Positions 37,795-45,765 of a stretch of DNA of 45,765 nucleotides are shown piece by piece (positions within the stretch are counted from its first letter, which is position 1; each line of letters opens with the position of its first letter). The position numbers and the translations under genes were made by a program. The stretch is from Sulfurimonas sp. (GTDB lineage Bacteria > Campylobacterota > Campylobacteria > Campylobacterales > Sulfurimonadaceae). The notes beneath the pieces are model-generated. The model searched no databases and was not told the DNA's origin. It saw only the letters and a list, made by a program, of their open reading frames with translations. The stretch is from positions 1-45,765 of the forward strand of contig JADGEZ010000018.1 in NCBI GenBank assembly GCA_016744115.1. The letters are read 5' to 3'.

Positions 37795-38235
37795 CTAGTT
37801 ACTTCGAGTTGCTTCAGCTGCTGGAGTTTCTTCAGTCGCAACTACCACTGGAGTTTCTTCAACTGTTGTTACTTCTTCAGCTTTTGTTTGAAAAGCTGCT
37901 TTTTTCTGAGCTTTTTCAACAAGAGTGTTCCATGCTTTTATTTCACGGTTGCTATCGTACTTAATAGTAATAAAACGAAGAAGTTCTTCATTAAGACGAA
38001 AACGTCTTTCAATTTCAGTAATTGCTGATGGAGCAACTGAATAATAGATAACATGGAAATATCCACGCTCATTTTTTTCAATTTGGTATGCGAGTTTTCT
38101 CATTCCCATTGAATCTGTAGTAGCTATTTCGCCACCGTTTGAAGTGATTATTTCTTCGATAGCTTTAAGGCTAGATTGGATCTCTTCTGCTGTTAATGTT
38201 GGTTTAACGATAACTAAGTTTTCGTAGTTTCTCAT
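37795..38235 (-). CDS. rpsF: 30S ribosomal protein S6
   Basis: From ATG 38235 the protein is 146 residues and begins MRNYENLVIVKPTLTAEE, the usual S6 start. AGGGAGA lies about nine bases upstream. An open frame runs 26 codons further up but has no such signal, so it was trimmed. The C-terminal 35 residues are an Ala/Thr/Glu/Val-rich tail (TVEETPVVVATEETP) beyond the conserved domain. It is the first gene of the rpsF-ssb-rpsR operon. Confidence 0.96.
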   Translation of the reverse strand: MRNYENLVIVKPTLTAEEIQSSLKAIEEIITSNGGEIATTDSMGMRKLAYQIEKNERGYFHVIYYSVAPSAITEIERRFRLNEELLRFITIKYDSNREIKAWNTLVEKAQKKAAFQTKAEEVTTVEETPVVVATEETPAAEATRSN

Positions 38236-38370
38236 AGAGTATATTCTCCCTTTGGTATTTGCCTTGAATGGCGTATGTTTCCCTTTCGGATATTTGAAGT
38301 ATATCATCGTCATAATGATACAAAGAGAAAGGAACTTGGAATTATATATAAATAATACTTAAAAGAAAGG

Positions 38371-38477
38371 CACGGCTGATTCATGCAGCCTGTCATTCTG
38401 AACTTGATTCAGAATCTAGCATAAGACACTAGACCCTGAATCAAGTTCAGGGTGACAAAATATGTAAATAAGCTTGT
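38371..38477. repeat. Composite palindromic intergenic repeat, copy 2 (inverted)
   Basis: This is the reverse-complement counterpart of 19272-19371, nearly identical apart from about six extra bases between the two palindromes. It contains GGCTG-n-CAGCC (38374-38390), then ATTCTGAA-CTTGA-TTCAGAAT, then ACCCTGAA-TCAAG-TTCAGGGT, then the AAATAAGCTTG flank. It lies in the 333-base gap between rpsF and the divergent deacetylase gene. The rest of that gap is AT-rich and must hold both promoters, with a TATAAT on the minus strand near 38342 for rpsF. Confidence 0.85.
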
Positions 38478-38568
38478 ATGATGAGCTATGAAAAGAAAGG
38501 TTTATTATAGACTTAATTTATTCTATTTCGATATAGTGTCAAAATCATAAGTAATTCAAGGTAAATAT

Positions 38569-39684
38569 GTGTCTAAAAAAATAAAATCCAAAGTTAAAAC
38601 TAGCTCAAATATTTTAAAATATGTAGCATGGTTTTTAGTCCTAAGTACATTAGCCTTATCTGCTTTTGTTGGTGGGTATTATGTAGCTTATAAGAATGCA
38701 CAGGTAAATTTAGAAAAGAAAAAGAAAGATGAAAAACAACATCTTATAAGTAAAAAAATAGAAACAATTACTAATGTGAATGAAAGACTAAAAGAAGTAC
38801 TTATAGCAGATGTTAAGGAAAAAAAATATAGGGAAAACAAAGCTATAGTGCTTAAAAAGCAAGAGATAAAAAAAGAGATTAAGATAGTTAATGACGAGCA
38901 GTTAAAAGAGATTTCAAACAAGTTAAAGCAAGAGATTAAAAAAGTAAAACAATATGCTGGTTCATCACACGAGTATTCAAGCACCAATACAAAAAAAGCC
39001 CCATCTCGTGTAAAAAGATTAGTAAAAGTAATAAGCTCAAATAAGCCAAAATTAGCTATCATCATAGATGATGTGTCAGTTGCATCGCATGTAAGGGCTA
39101 TAAAAAGTTTAGGATATAACTTAACTATGTCATTTTTGCCTCCAAGTAAAGCACGCCCTAATTCAGCTGTATTAGCTGCTAAAGAAGATTTTTACATGGT
39201 TCATCTTCCTATGGAAGCACAAAGTTATAGTGCTGAGGAGCCTAATACTTTAAGAATAATTAGTTCTCAAAGTGAAATCTCTTCTCGCGTTAAAAAAATT
39301 AAAAAGTTGTTTCCAAAAGTTAGATATATCAATAACCATACAGGAAGTAAATATACAGCAAATGAAACGGCTGTAAATAAACTTGTAATCGCTTTAAATA
39401 AAAATAATATCAGTTTTGTAGACAGTAGAACAACAAGTAAAACAAAAGTACCAAGAGTAATGAAAAATTTTGGTTTAAAGTATATAGCAAGAGATGTATT
39501 TTTAGATCACCATACAGATATAGCGTATATAAAAAAACAGATAAAAAAAGCTATTCACATTGCAAAAATAGAGGGAATGGCAATTGCAATCGGTCATCCT
39601 CATGCAAATACTATTTTAGCCCTACATGAATCAAAACATCTCTTTAAAGATATAGATTTAGTGCTTATAAATAAGGTTTACTAA
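38569..39684 (+). CDS. Divergent polysaccharide deacetylase family protein (YibQ-like)
   Basis: The 371-residue protein has an N-terminal transmembrane helix (about 16-37), a Lys-rich coiled coil (about 48-125), and a divergent polysaccharide deacetylase domain (about 153-371). Domain markers are KLAIIIDDVSVASHVRAIKSLG, MVHLPMEA, INNHTGSKYTANETA, FVDSRTTSKT and IAIGHPHANT. The active-site Asp pair and His residues are kept, but true sugar deacetylation has not been shown for this family as far as I know. It faces the periplasm. The start is GTG with AAGG seven bases upstream. dprA starts directly after its stop. Confidence 0.82.
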   Translation: MSKKIKSKVKTSSNILKYVAWFLVLSTLALSAFVGGYYVAYKNAQVNLEKKKKDEKQHLISKKIETITNVNERLKEVLIADVKEKKYRENKAIVLKKQEIKKEIKIVNDEQLKEISNKLKQEIKKVKQYAGSSHEYSSTNTKKAPSRVKRLVKVISSNKPKLAIIIDDVSVASHVRAIKSLGYNLTMSFLPPSKARPNSAVLAAKEDFYMVHLPMEAQSYSAEEPNTLRIISSQSEISSRVKKIKKLFPKVRYINNHTGSKYTANETAVNKLVIALNKNNISFVDSRTTSKTKVPRVMKNFGLKYIARDVFLDHHTDIAYIKKQIKKAIHIAKIEGMAIAIGHPHANTILALHESKHLFKDIDLVLINKVY

Positions 39685-40461
39685 ATGCCCTTGATGGAAG
39701 AAAAAATCATAGAATTATCTTGCATGAAAAAGTATCCTAATTCCATATCCTATAGAGGAAATTTAAAGTTATTAGAGAAAACTAAAATTTCTATAGTGGG
39801 AACAAGAAAACCATCTAAATATACAAGAGAATTTACAAAAAATCTTGCGACAGCTTTAAGTGACAATGATATATGCATAGTGAGTGGTGGTGCTATGGGT
39901 GTTGATGCTATCGCTCATTTAGGGGCAACATCATTTAATACTATTGCCGTACTTCCTTGTGGGATTGATATTAAATATCCAAGTGTAAATACAAATCTTT
40001 TACAAGACATACAGGAAAACGGACTATTGTTAAGTCAATTTGATGAGGGTTTTAAAAGCAGACCCTGGACCTTTGTTACAAGAAATGAATTTGTTGTTGC
40101 ACTTGGTGAAATTCTCATCGTGACAGAGTCTGATATAAATAGTGGAAGTATGAGAAGTGTTGAGTATGCACTACAGATGAAAAAAAAGATTTTTGTACTT
40201 CCCCAAAGGTTAGGGGAGAGTAGGGCAACTAATGAACTATTGGCATCTGGGAGAGCAGAAGCTATTTATGATATAGATGCTTTTGTTTCTCGTTTTTCAA
40301 AGAAAAAAAGTGAAGTGTTTAAAAATAATGATCCTTTTTTAGAGTACTGTAAATCGAATCCTAGCTATGATGAAGCCTTAAATAAATATGCACATAAAGT
40401 GTTTGAAGCGGAACTAAATGGAGACATAGACATAGTAAATGCTAAAATAGTTCTTAGATAA
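39685..40461 (+). CDS. dprA: DNA processing protein DprA
   Basis: This 258-residue protein has the Rossmann-like DprA domain: ISIVGTRKPSKYTREF, CIVSGGAMGVDAIAHLGA, TIAVLPCGIDIKYPSVN, RNEFVVALGEILIVTESDINSG. DprA loads RecA on incoming single-stranded DNA during natural transformation. The C-terminal region is short and lacks a clear winged-helix extension. It begins immediately after the previous stop, so is coupled; a second ATG three codons in is possible. Its end overlaps the convergent queA by eight bases. Confidence 0.92.
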   Translation: MPLMEEKIIELSCMKKYPNSISYRGNLKLLEKTKISIVGTRKPSKYTREFTKNLATALSDNDICIVSGGAMGVDAIAHLGATSFNTIAVLPCGIDIKYPSVNTNLLQDIQENGLLLSQFDEGFKSRPWTFVTRNEFVVALGEILIVTESDINSGSMRSVEYALQMKKKIFVLPQRLGESRATNELLASGRAEAIYDIDAFVSRFSKKKSEVFKNNDPFLEYCKSNPSYDEALNKYAHKVFEAELNGDIDIVNAKIVLR

Positions 40462-41485
40462 TGAGCATAGCATCACCATAACTATAAAAGCGGTATTTTT
40501 CTTTGATAGCCTCTGAATATAGCTCTTGAGTTTTGTCTAATCCAATAAATGATGCGACCAACATGAGTAAAGTAGACTTTGGCAAGTGAAAGTTAGTAAG
40601 CAAATGATTTACTCTGCTTGGTTTGTTTTGTGGGTGTAAAAAAAGATTTGCTTCACCTCTTTGAACTTTTCCATGTTTATCGTAAAACTCTATTGTTCTT
40701 GTGGAAGTTGTGCCTATACTCAAAATAGGAATTTTAGAATCTAAAATTGCTTTAGCATCATTTGATATATCATAGTATTCAGAGTGCATGGGATGATCTG
40801 TTATGATTTTTACTTCAACAGGCTTAAATGTGCCACTTCCTACATGAAGAGTGACATAAGCGTGAGGAAAATTATCGCATATTTTTTTATGTTGCCCAGG
40901 TGTAAAGTGTAGGGAGGCGGTTGGTGCTGCTACTGCACCCTCTTCACGAGCGAAAACACTTTGGTACTCTCGTTCATCTTCGCTGTTATCTTCTCTTTGT
41001 ATATATGGAGGAAGGGGTACATGACCTATTTTATCAATGATGGGTAAAATATCTTCAAATCGTAGTTTTGTTGAAGTATCATAAAAATGGACTATACGAC
41101 TTCCATCATCATTTAAGCTTATTACTTTAGCTAAAAAATTTTCTGTAAAAATTATTTGAGTGCCTACCTTTACTCTTCCTCTTATATAGACATTGACATC
41201 ATAAGCATTTAAAGCACGATTTATTAAGAGTTCGATTTTTCCACCACTTATTTTATGTCCAAAAAGTCTCGCTTTTATTACCTTAGTATCGTTGAATACT
41301 AAGGCACAATTTTTAGGAATAAAACTTTCAAATTCACTAAAAACAGTATGGATTATCTCTTTTGTTTGGCGATTATATACAAGAAGTCTTGCACTATCTC
41401 TTGGGTTTGCTGGGTGAGTGGCTATAAGTTCATTTGGTAAAATGAAGCTATAGCTTTGAGTGAGAAGTTCTTTTTTTTGAAGCAC
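40454..41485 (-). CDS. queA: S-adenosylmethionine:tRNA ribosyltransferase-isomerase QueA
   Basis: This 343-residue protein has the QueA signatures: LPNELIATHPANPRDSARLLV, LVFNDTKVIKARLFG, GHVPLPPYIQRED, YQSVFAREEGAVAAPTASLHF, TLHVGSGTFKPV, NHLLTNFHLPKSTLLMLVA. It transfers ribose from SAM to preQ1 in tRNA to give epoxyqueuosine, the substrate of QueH. The start is GTG at 41485, one base after the tatC stop, with no strong Shine-Dalgarno, so it is probably coupled to tatC. Confidence 0.95.
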   Translation of the reverse strand: MLQKKELLTQSYSFILPNELIATHPANPRDSARLLVYNRQTKEIIHTVFSEFESFIPKNCALVFNDTKVIKARLFGHKISGGKIELLINRALNAYDVNVYIRGRVKVGTQIIFTENFLAKVISLNDDGSRIVHFYDTSTKLRFEDILPIIDKIGHVPLPPYIQREDNSEDEREYQSVFAREEGAVAAPTASLHFTPGQHKKICDNFPHAYVTLHVGSGTFKPVEVKIITDHPMHSEYYDISNDAKAILDSKIPILSIGTTSTRTIEFYDKHGKVQRGEANLFLHPQNKPSRVNHLLTNFHLPKSTLLMLVASFIGLDKTQELYSEAIKEKYRFYSYGDAMLII

Positions 41486-41486
41486 T

Positions 41487-42320
41487 TTATTTTTTATCAG
41501 TTTTTTCGCTACTTAATTCATCTAAACCCATCATCTCGGTTAAACTTCTGTCATCTTCTTCATCCTCGTCCTCTTCTTCTTGAGGATCAGCAGGATTAAC
41601 AACTTTTACTATAAGGATTGAAAATCCATAAAGAATGATTAACGGACCAGCCATAAGGAGCTGTGTTAAAACATCAGGAGGAGTTAAAAGAGCGGCTACT
41701 ACAAAGATGATTATCACAGCATATTTAAAAAAAGCTATCATTTGTCTGTCGTCAATAAGACCTAACAGAGCAAGAAAATAAGCAAATACAGGAAGCTCAA
41801 ATGCAAGTCCAAAACCAAATAATATTTTTGTGAAAAAACCTACATAATCTTCTATATTTATGAAAGGGGTAAACTTAAAAGAACCAAAGGTTATGAGAAA
41901 ATCAAATCCAAATGGGGTTACTACATAGTAGGCAAAAAGAACCCCAACTAAGAACATGATAGTCCCACCAAGTATAAAAGGGATAATCATTTTTTTCTCA
42001 TTTGCATACAAACCAGGGGCTATAAACATCCAAAGCTGAGAAAGGATAATAGGAATGGAAGCTACAATAGCCGCAAAAAATGAAACCTTAAGAGCTACAA
42101 AAAATGCTCCTCCAACTTGAGATGTTGTTACCTTTCCATCAGCTGCGTGAACAGACTTTTTACCAACCTCTTCAAGAGCTATATTTAAGGGTTCTATCAT
42201 CCATTCTAAAATAGGCTCATGAAAATAAAACATGACAAAGAACATGACAATTAAACTTCCTACAGAAATTCCTAATCTTTTTCTTAGTTCGATTAAGTGG
42301 GGTTTTAAGTCATCAAACAT
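41487..42320 (-). CDS. tatC: Sec-independent protein translocase TatC
   Basis: Six transmembrane helices and TatC motifs are present: HLIELRKRLG near the N-terminus, SQLWMFIAPGLYANEKK, FELPVFAYFLALLGL and LTPPDVLTQLLMAGPL. TatC is the signal-peptide receptor of the twin-arginine translocase. The C-terminal tail (about 35 residues) is unusually acidic (EEEDEDEEDDR). ATG 42320 (MFDDLKPHL) is preferred; ATG 42332 is also in frame. Both lie within the 3' end of tatB. Confidence 0.95.
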   Translation of the reverse strand: MFDDLKPHLIELRKRLGISVGSLIVMFFVMFYFHEPILEWMIEPLNIALEEVGKKSVHAADGKVTTSQVGGAFFVALKVSFFAAIVASIPIILSQLWMFIAPGLYANEKKMIIPFILGGTIMFLVGVLFAYYVVTPFGFDFLITFGSFKFTPFINIEDYVGFFTKILFGFGLAFELPVFAYFLALLGLIDDRQMIAFFKYAVIIIFVVAALLTPPDVLTQLLMAGPLIILYGFSILIVKVVNPADPQEEEDEDEEDDRSLTEMMGLDELSSEKTDKK

Positions 42321-42696
42321 CTTTAGTATCATCCTCTTGTTTTTTCTTTTTCTTAAAAGTTACTTTTTCTTCTTTAACTTCAGGATTTTTTTCAATATCA
42401 CCGATAATATCATCTGTTAAATCAGTTAATTTAGCACCAATATCTGGAATATTTGTAACTTTTTGGATCTCATCTTGTGCATCAAGGAGCTGTTTTTTGT
42501 ACTCAAGTGCTTCTTGTTTTATCTCACTTACATTCATCTCTTCTTCAAGAGTGTCTTTCATCGTTCCAACCGTCTTTTTCATTTGTCTAAAAAACTTAGC
42601 AATGTCTACCATAGCTGAGGGCAGTTTATCTGGACCTAAAAAAAGTATGGCAATAACTAAAATGATTACTATTTCTGTAAAACCCATTCCAAACAT
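42313..42696 (-). CDS. tatB: Sec-independent protein translocase TatB
   Basis: This 127-residue protein has one N-terminal transmembrane helix (MGFTEIVIILVIAILFLGP) with the Glu and the FLGPDKLP hinge, an amphipathic helix (about 26-45) and a long charged tail. The length and amphipathic region favour TatB over TatA. It overlaps tatC, and hemW lies upstream on the same strand. Confidence 0.92.
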   Translation of the reverse strand: MFGMGFTEIVIILVIAILFLGPDKLPSAMVDIAKFFRQMKKTVGTMKDTLEEEMNVSEIKQEALEYKKQLLDAQDEIQKVTNIPDIGAKLTDLTDDIIGDIEKNPEVKEEKVTFKKKKKQEDDTKDV

Positions 42697-42748
42697 GTGA
42701 GACCTTTTAAATTTATAATATTAAGATGTGATTCTATCTAAAATAACT

Positions 42749-43804
42749 TCAAGAAGAGATAAAGAGTGCAATCTCATCGGATAGAAGGTACTCTTTATTG
42801 TAAAAATATCCATTCTTAAAATTGAGTTTTTTTTCATCTACGAGAATATTTGCGCTTTGTATCTCTTGAGAGTTTAAAATATTTTCATCAATACCAACGA
42901 TACTACGAAGACCTAAAAATATTTTTTCTATTTTAATCTGATCTTGGCTTAATTTTTCTTGTCTAATCTCAAGAGGATTTTTTATGTAGTCTTCTAAATT
43001 TGAAGTAGGATAAAATCTTGTTTGCTTTAAACTACCAACAGCACCGCTTCCTAAACCTATATAATCTTTATATTGCCAGTACCCTAGGTTGTGTGAACTT
43101 TGATATGAGCCAAAATTACTTATCTCATACTGCTTAAAACCATGTTTTTGGATCTCTTGAAATATCCATGAAATAAGTTCTAGTGTTTCTTTTGCCATAT
43201 AGGGTTTTATCTCAAAAGGAGTGCCTTCTTCTATCGTGAGGGCATAGGCACTTATATGATTTATAGGTAAGTTTAACGCAGTTTTTATATCAAACTCAAG
43301 AAGTTCTTTTGTATCTCCTAATGTTGCATATATCAAATCTAAGGAGATATTTTTAAAACCTATCTCTTTTGCATTATTTATAGCATCAAGGGCATCTTTA
43401 GGAGAGTGTGCTCGATTAAGAACTTTGAGCTTTTTTTCATTAAAGCTTTGCACTCCAAAACTCATACGATTTACACCAAGTGCATACATCTCTTGTAGCC
43501 ATTTCTTACTTGCACTATTTGGATTTGCTTCGCTTGTAATTTCTATATCTTTGGCTAAATAAGGCTTAAGTAATGCAAAAATATTTTTATATAAGTGGGC
43601 TTGGACTGTAGAGGGTGTACCTCCTCCAATAAAAACAGATTCTATACAAGCAGGAGATGCACAAAATCTTTGAAGTTCATACCTTAATTGCACCTCCAAA
43701 GCTTCCATATAGGCTTGTTTTAAGTGAAATTTATCTACATAGGAATTAAATGAGCAATAAAAACATTTAGAATCACAAAAGGGTATATGTATGTAAAGAA
43801 GCAT
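42749..43804 (-). CDS. hemW: Radical SAM heme chaperone HemW
   Basis: The 351-residue protein begins MLLYIHIPFCDSKCFYCSF, giving the cluster motif CX3CX2C at Cys10, Cys14 and Cys17. Further markers are FIGGGTPSTV, EITSEANPNS, GVNRMSFGVQSFNEKKLKVL, NISLDLIYATLGDT and HISAYALTIEEGTPF. Unlike coproporphyrinogen dehydrogenase HemN (about 450 residues, CX2CXC end), this shorter form fits HemW, which delivers heme to respiratory enzymes. It abuts the DUF4403 gene and lies 50 bases before tatB. Confidence 0.9.
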   Translation of the reverse strand: MLLYIHIPFCDSKCFYCSFNSYVDKFHLKQAYMEALEVQLRYELQRFCASPACIESVFIGGGTPSTVQAHLYKNIFALLKPYLAKDIEITSEANPNSASKKWLQEMYALGVNRMSFGVQSFNEKKLKVLNRAHSPKDALDAINNAKEIGFKNISLDLIYATLGDTKELLEFDIKTALNLPINHISAYALTIEEGTPFEIKPYMAKETLELISWIFQEIQKHGFKQYEISNFGSYQSSHNLGYWQYKDYIGLGSGAVGSLKQTRFYPTSNLEDYIKNPLEIRQEKLSQDQIKIEKIFLGLRSIVGIDENILNSQEIQSANILVDEKKLNFKNGYFYNKEYLLSDEIALFISS

Positions 43805-45508
43805 CTATTTTTGACCCTCTTGCTTATCATAGAGTTTTAATTTATAGGATAATTTTCCTGTTGCAAGTGCATGTATGATAAGTGAATTTTTGGAAGTGAA
43901 AATATTTTCAATTCCTTTTAATTTTATTTTACCTGTAATGATTTTCTTCCCAGATGTATGTTCGATTTTAGATAATTTTTTTGAAAGTTTCATAAAGTCT
44001 TTTTTATAATTAAAGAGAGCTTTTTTTTGAATAATGTTTTTTATTTGTTCATCAAAAAGCCAGTTTATATTGTTGAGTAAGTAACTCTTACTTTCTAAGG
44101 TATAGTCTAATTTATCTAAACTTACATACATCTCTTTGTGGCTTAACTTAGGTGTTCCCCATAGATAAAAAGTTACAACTTTGGTCTGATTTTTCTTATT
44201 TACTACATCAACAGAAACCACAAGTTTAGTATCACTTGGATAAATATTTACATTCGTTATTGTGTATTGTGTATTTGGATGCTCTTTTTTTATATAGGAA
44301 ATAAGCTCTTTTTCTAATTCTTTTTCTGCAAAAGTATATTTTATTTTTATAGTAGGATAAAGATATATTTTTGGATTAAAAATTTCACATACTATAGGAA
44401 TGGATTTTGTTGGTATCACTTTTGGTTCTTGTTTACTTGTTATGAGTTGAGGTTTGGCGGTGATGCCAATATTTATAGATAAAATATTTGAGCATTTTGT
44501 TTGATTTGTATTAATCTGCGAGATAGATATTTTTTTGGCATCAGGAATTAGCCATAAATCTTTAGATAAAGAGACGGGATATGAGTTTTCATACACAAGC
44601 TTTTGAATTTTTTGTGCGAGGTTAAGGTTTACCTCTATCTTAGAGATTTGCTTTTGTACTTCATCAAAAATATACTTATTTATCGGTTCTTCAAGAAGTT
44701 TTTTGCTTAAATATTCTTCTGTTTTAGTGATTTTAAATATATCAAGTGCATCAACAGCTAAAGGAAGAAGTATTTTTGTGAACTCTACTTGTGTGTCATT
44801 TTGAGAAGCAATTATTTTAAGTTGTGCTTTATCATTAATGGAGATAGTGCCAACAAGGTTAACATTTGCTTCAATACTTCCTCTTAATAAACCCTTTATC
44901 TTAAGTGCCTTGGTTGTTGGAATTAGACTTTGTTGATAATCAAGGTCTAGATCAATTCTATAGCTCGTAAATATTTTTATAAGTGAGCCTTCAAATTGTA
45001 TATCAAGTTTTGTTAAGTGTATTTTATGTTCTATCCACATTCCAACTTTAAAAGTTTTATCAATAAGCTGGCTTATATCTTTGGATACATATTTATATGT
45101 TGCCTCAACAGGTTTTAGCCATTGTTTATGAATATTTGTAAAGCTTTTTTTAAACTCTTTTGTAGATATTTTTTGAGTTGCTAAAATATCTGTTGTGATT
45201 TTTTGAGTGATACCACTTGATAGAGGATTTTTTAACTCATTTAAAATAACTTGCTTAATCTCCCTAGTATCAATGCTTATAGGTATTTGGATAATAGAGT
45301 TATGTTGAGTATAACTATCTACTGGTTCTATTAGCAGAGGTTTTGAAATTGTCTCATCAGAACACGCATTCATAAAGAGTATAAGTAAAAATAAAAAAGA
45401 ATTCTTAGTAAATAAATTTATTTTTAGATTTAAAATAGCTGTTCCTTTAAATATAATTATTATGTATTGTAGTGAATATTGACTTATAGTATCTACTTTA
45501 ATGCACAA
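43805..45508 (-). CDS. DUF4403 family lipoprotein-like protein
   Basis: About 540 residues of beta-rich sequence match the DUF4403 layout: IQIPISIDTREIKQVILNEL near the start, THIWKPV-like HKQWLKPVEATYKYV, repeated VNLVGTISIND-type strands, and a final HALATGKLSYKLKLYD. A lipobox-like FMNAC follows a hydrophobic stretch, so it should be an exported lipoprotein. The start is unclear: TTG 45508 has AAGGA seven bases upstream but leaves a 48-residue leader, while a shorter start near 45431 (ATT) would give a normal signal peptide. No function is known for the family. Confidence 0.72.
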   Translation of the reverse strand: MCIKVDTISQYSLQYIIIIFKGTAILNLKINLFTKNSFLFLLILFMNACSDETISKPLLIEPVDSYTQHNSIIQIPISIDTREIKQVILNELKNPLSSGITQKITTDILATQKISTKEFKKSFTNIHKQWLKPVEATYKYVSKDISQLIDKTFKVGMWIEHKIHLTKLDIQFEGSLIKIFTSYRIDLDLDYQQSLIPTTKALKIKGLLRGSIEANVNLVGTISINDKAQLKIIASQNDTQVEFTKILLPLAVDALDIFKITKTEEYLSKKLLEEPINKYIFDEVQKQISKIEVNLNLAQKIQKLVYENSYPVSLSKDLWLIPDAKKISISQINTNQTKCSNILSINIGITAKPQLITSKQEPKVIPTKSIPIVCEIFNPKIYLYPTIKIKYTFAEKELEKELISYIKKEHPNTQYTITNVNIYPSDTKLVVSVDVVNKKNQTKVVTFYLWGTPKLSHKEMYVSLDKLDYTLESKSYLLNNINWLFDEQIKNIIQKKALFNYKKDFMKLSKKLSKIEHTSGKKIITGKIKLKGIENIFTSKNSLIIHALATGKLSYKLKLYDKQEGQK

Positions 45509-45535
45509 CAGACAGTCCTTCTAAACTTGAAGCAC

Positions 45536-45706
45536 CGTCACTCTCAGCTTGATGTACCGTCACTCTCAGCTTGACTGGGAGTCTAGTAACACAAACCAAG
45601 ACACAATAAGATTCCGTATCAAGTACGGAATGACGGGGGTGTCAAGCACTCAATGACGAAAGTGTCAAGCACTCAGTCTCGTCACTCTCAGCTTGACTGG
45701 GAGTCT
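45536..45706. repeat. Cluster of palindromic repeats and short direct repeats
   Basis: Three full palindromes occur: ACTCTCAG-CTTGA-CTGGGAGT at 45559-45584 and again at 45681-45706 (flanks included), and ATTCCGTA-TCAAG-TACGGAAT (45609-45634). A half-unit lies at 45538-45552. Two direct copies of GTGTCAAGCACTCA sit at 45639 and 45662. The cluster separates the DUF4403 gene from the truncated gene at the edge. Confidence 0.8.
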
Positions 45707-45711
45707 CAGCA

Positions 45712-45765
45712 CTATAAAACCTCTTCATACTCTAACAAAGAAATATTTCTCTCCTTGGTATCAAA
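45712..45765 (-). CDS. C-terminal tail of a gene cut by the window edge
   Basis: An open minus-strand frame enters from the edge and ends at TAG 45712, giving 17 residues FDTKERNISLLEYEEVL. It lacks repeat sequence and is followed directly by the repeat cluster, as expected for a gene end. Too short to name. Confidence 0.4.
   Translation of the reverse strand, partial: FDTKERNISLLEYEEVL

Noticed and set aside
38236-38313. Upstream extension of rpsF.
   Set aside because: S6 proteins begin at MRNYE and AGGGAGA precedes that ATG.
45536-45706. Repeat cluster considered as a CRISPR array.
   Set aside because: Units are palindromes in both orientations with irregular spacing and no spacer-like unique segments of constant length.

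Overview
The window looks like chromosomal DNA of a Campylobacterota (epsilonproteobacterial) species, most like the Sulfurimonas/Sulfurimonadaceae group. The support is AT-rich sequence, the fabZ-lpxA-clpX-mreB-mreC gene order, an aminofutalosine synthase (mqnE) of the futalosine menaquinone route, QueH-type queuosine reduction, rpsF-ssb-rpsR, a truncated YrdC-like protein next to carB, and chemoreceptors ending in CZB zinc-binding domains. The genus is inferred from gene content, not from a search.

Layout. 0.1-7.3 kb: a DUF445 membrane protein; a divergent pair of a SPOR-like/coiled-coil membrane protein and an RND permease; a NIT-MCP-CZB chemoreceptor; a tiny membrane ORF. 7.3-19.2 kb, all minus strand: rhodanese, small membrane protein, YrdC-like protein, carB, a MipA-like porin, then mreC, mreB, clpX, lpxA, fabZ, then queH and mqnE. 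19.3-22.5 kb: a three-gene minus-strand cluster of ABM monooxygenase-fold protein (LsrG-like), class II aldolase and an autoinducer-2 kinase (LsrK), with a strong inverted repeat just upstream. 22.6-26.9 kb, plus strand: glnD-glmS. 27.0-36.6 kb, minus strand: a ComEA-like protein, a cytosolic MCP-CZB, and a signalling cluster of SiaA-like phosphatase, SiaB kinase, SiaC, HD-GYP phosphodiesterase and a second SiaA-like phosphatase. 36.9-38.2 kb: rpsF-ssb-rpsR. 38.6-40.5 kb, plus strand: divergent polysaccharide deacetylase and dprA. 40.5-45.5 kb, minus strand: hemW, tatB, tatC, queA and a DUF4403 lipoprotein-like gene. The edge holds a repeat cluster and the tail of a truncated gene.

The most interesting region is 27.4-36.6 kb. 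It resembles the Pseudomonas SiaABCD partner-switching module. There, SiaC phosphorylation by SiaB and dephosphorylation by SiaA control the diguanylate cyclase SiaD. Here the gene directly after siaC encodes an HD-GYP c-di-GMP phosphodiesterase, and two phosphatases with different sensors share a nearly identical catalytic domain. Second in interest is the compact AI-2 processing-like cluster with its own candidate operator and no Lsr transporter in view. Third is a family of short palindromes scattered between genes, whose stems differ in sequence but keep pairing.

Several starts were moved inward (or to GTG/TTG) because a Shine-Dalgarno sequence and family alignment favour it: the NIT-MCP, cytosolic MCP, rpsF, LsrG-like gene and siaA-like gene. 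No tRNA, rRNA, CRISPR array or intact insertion sequence was seen.
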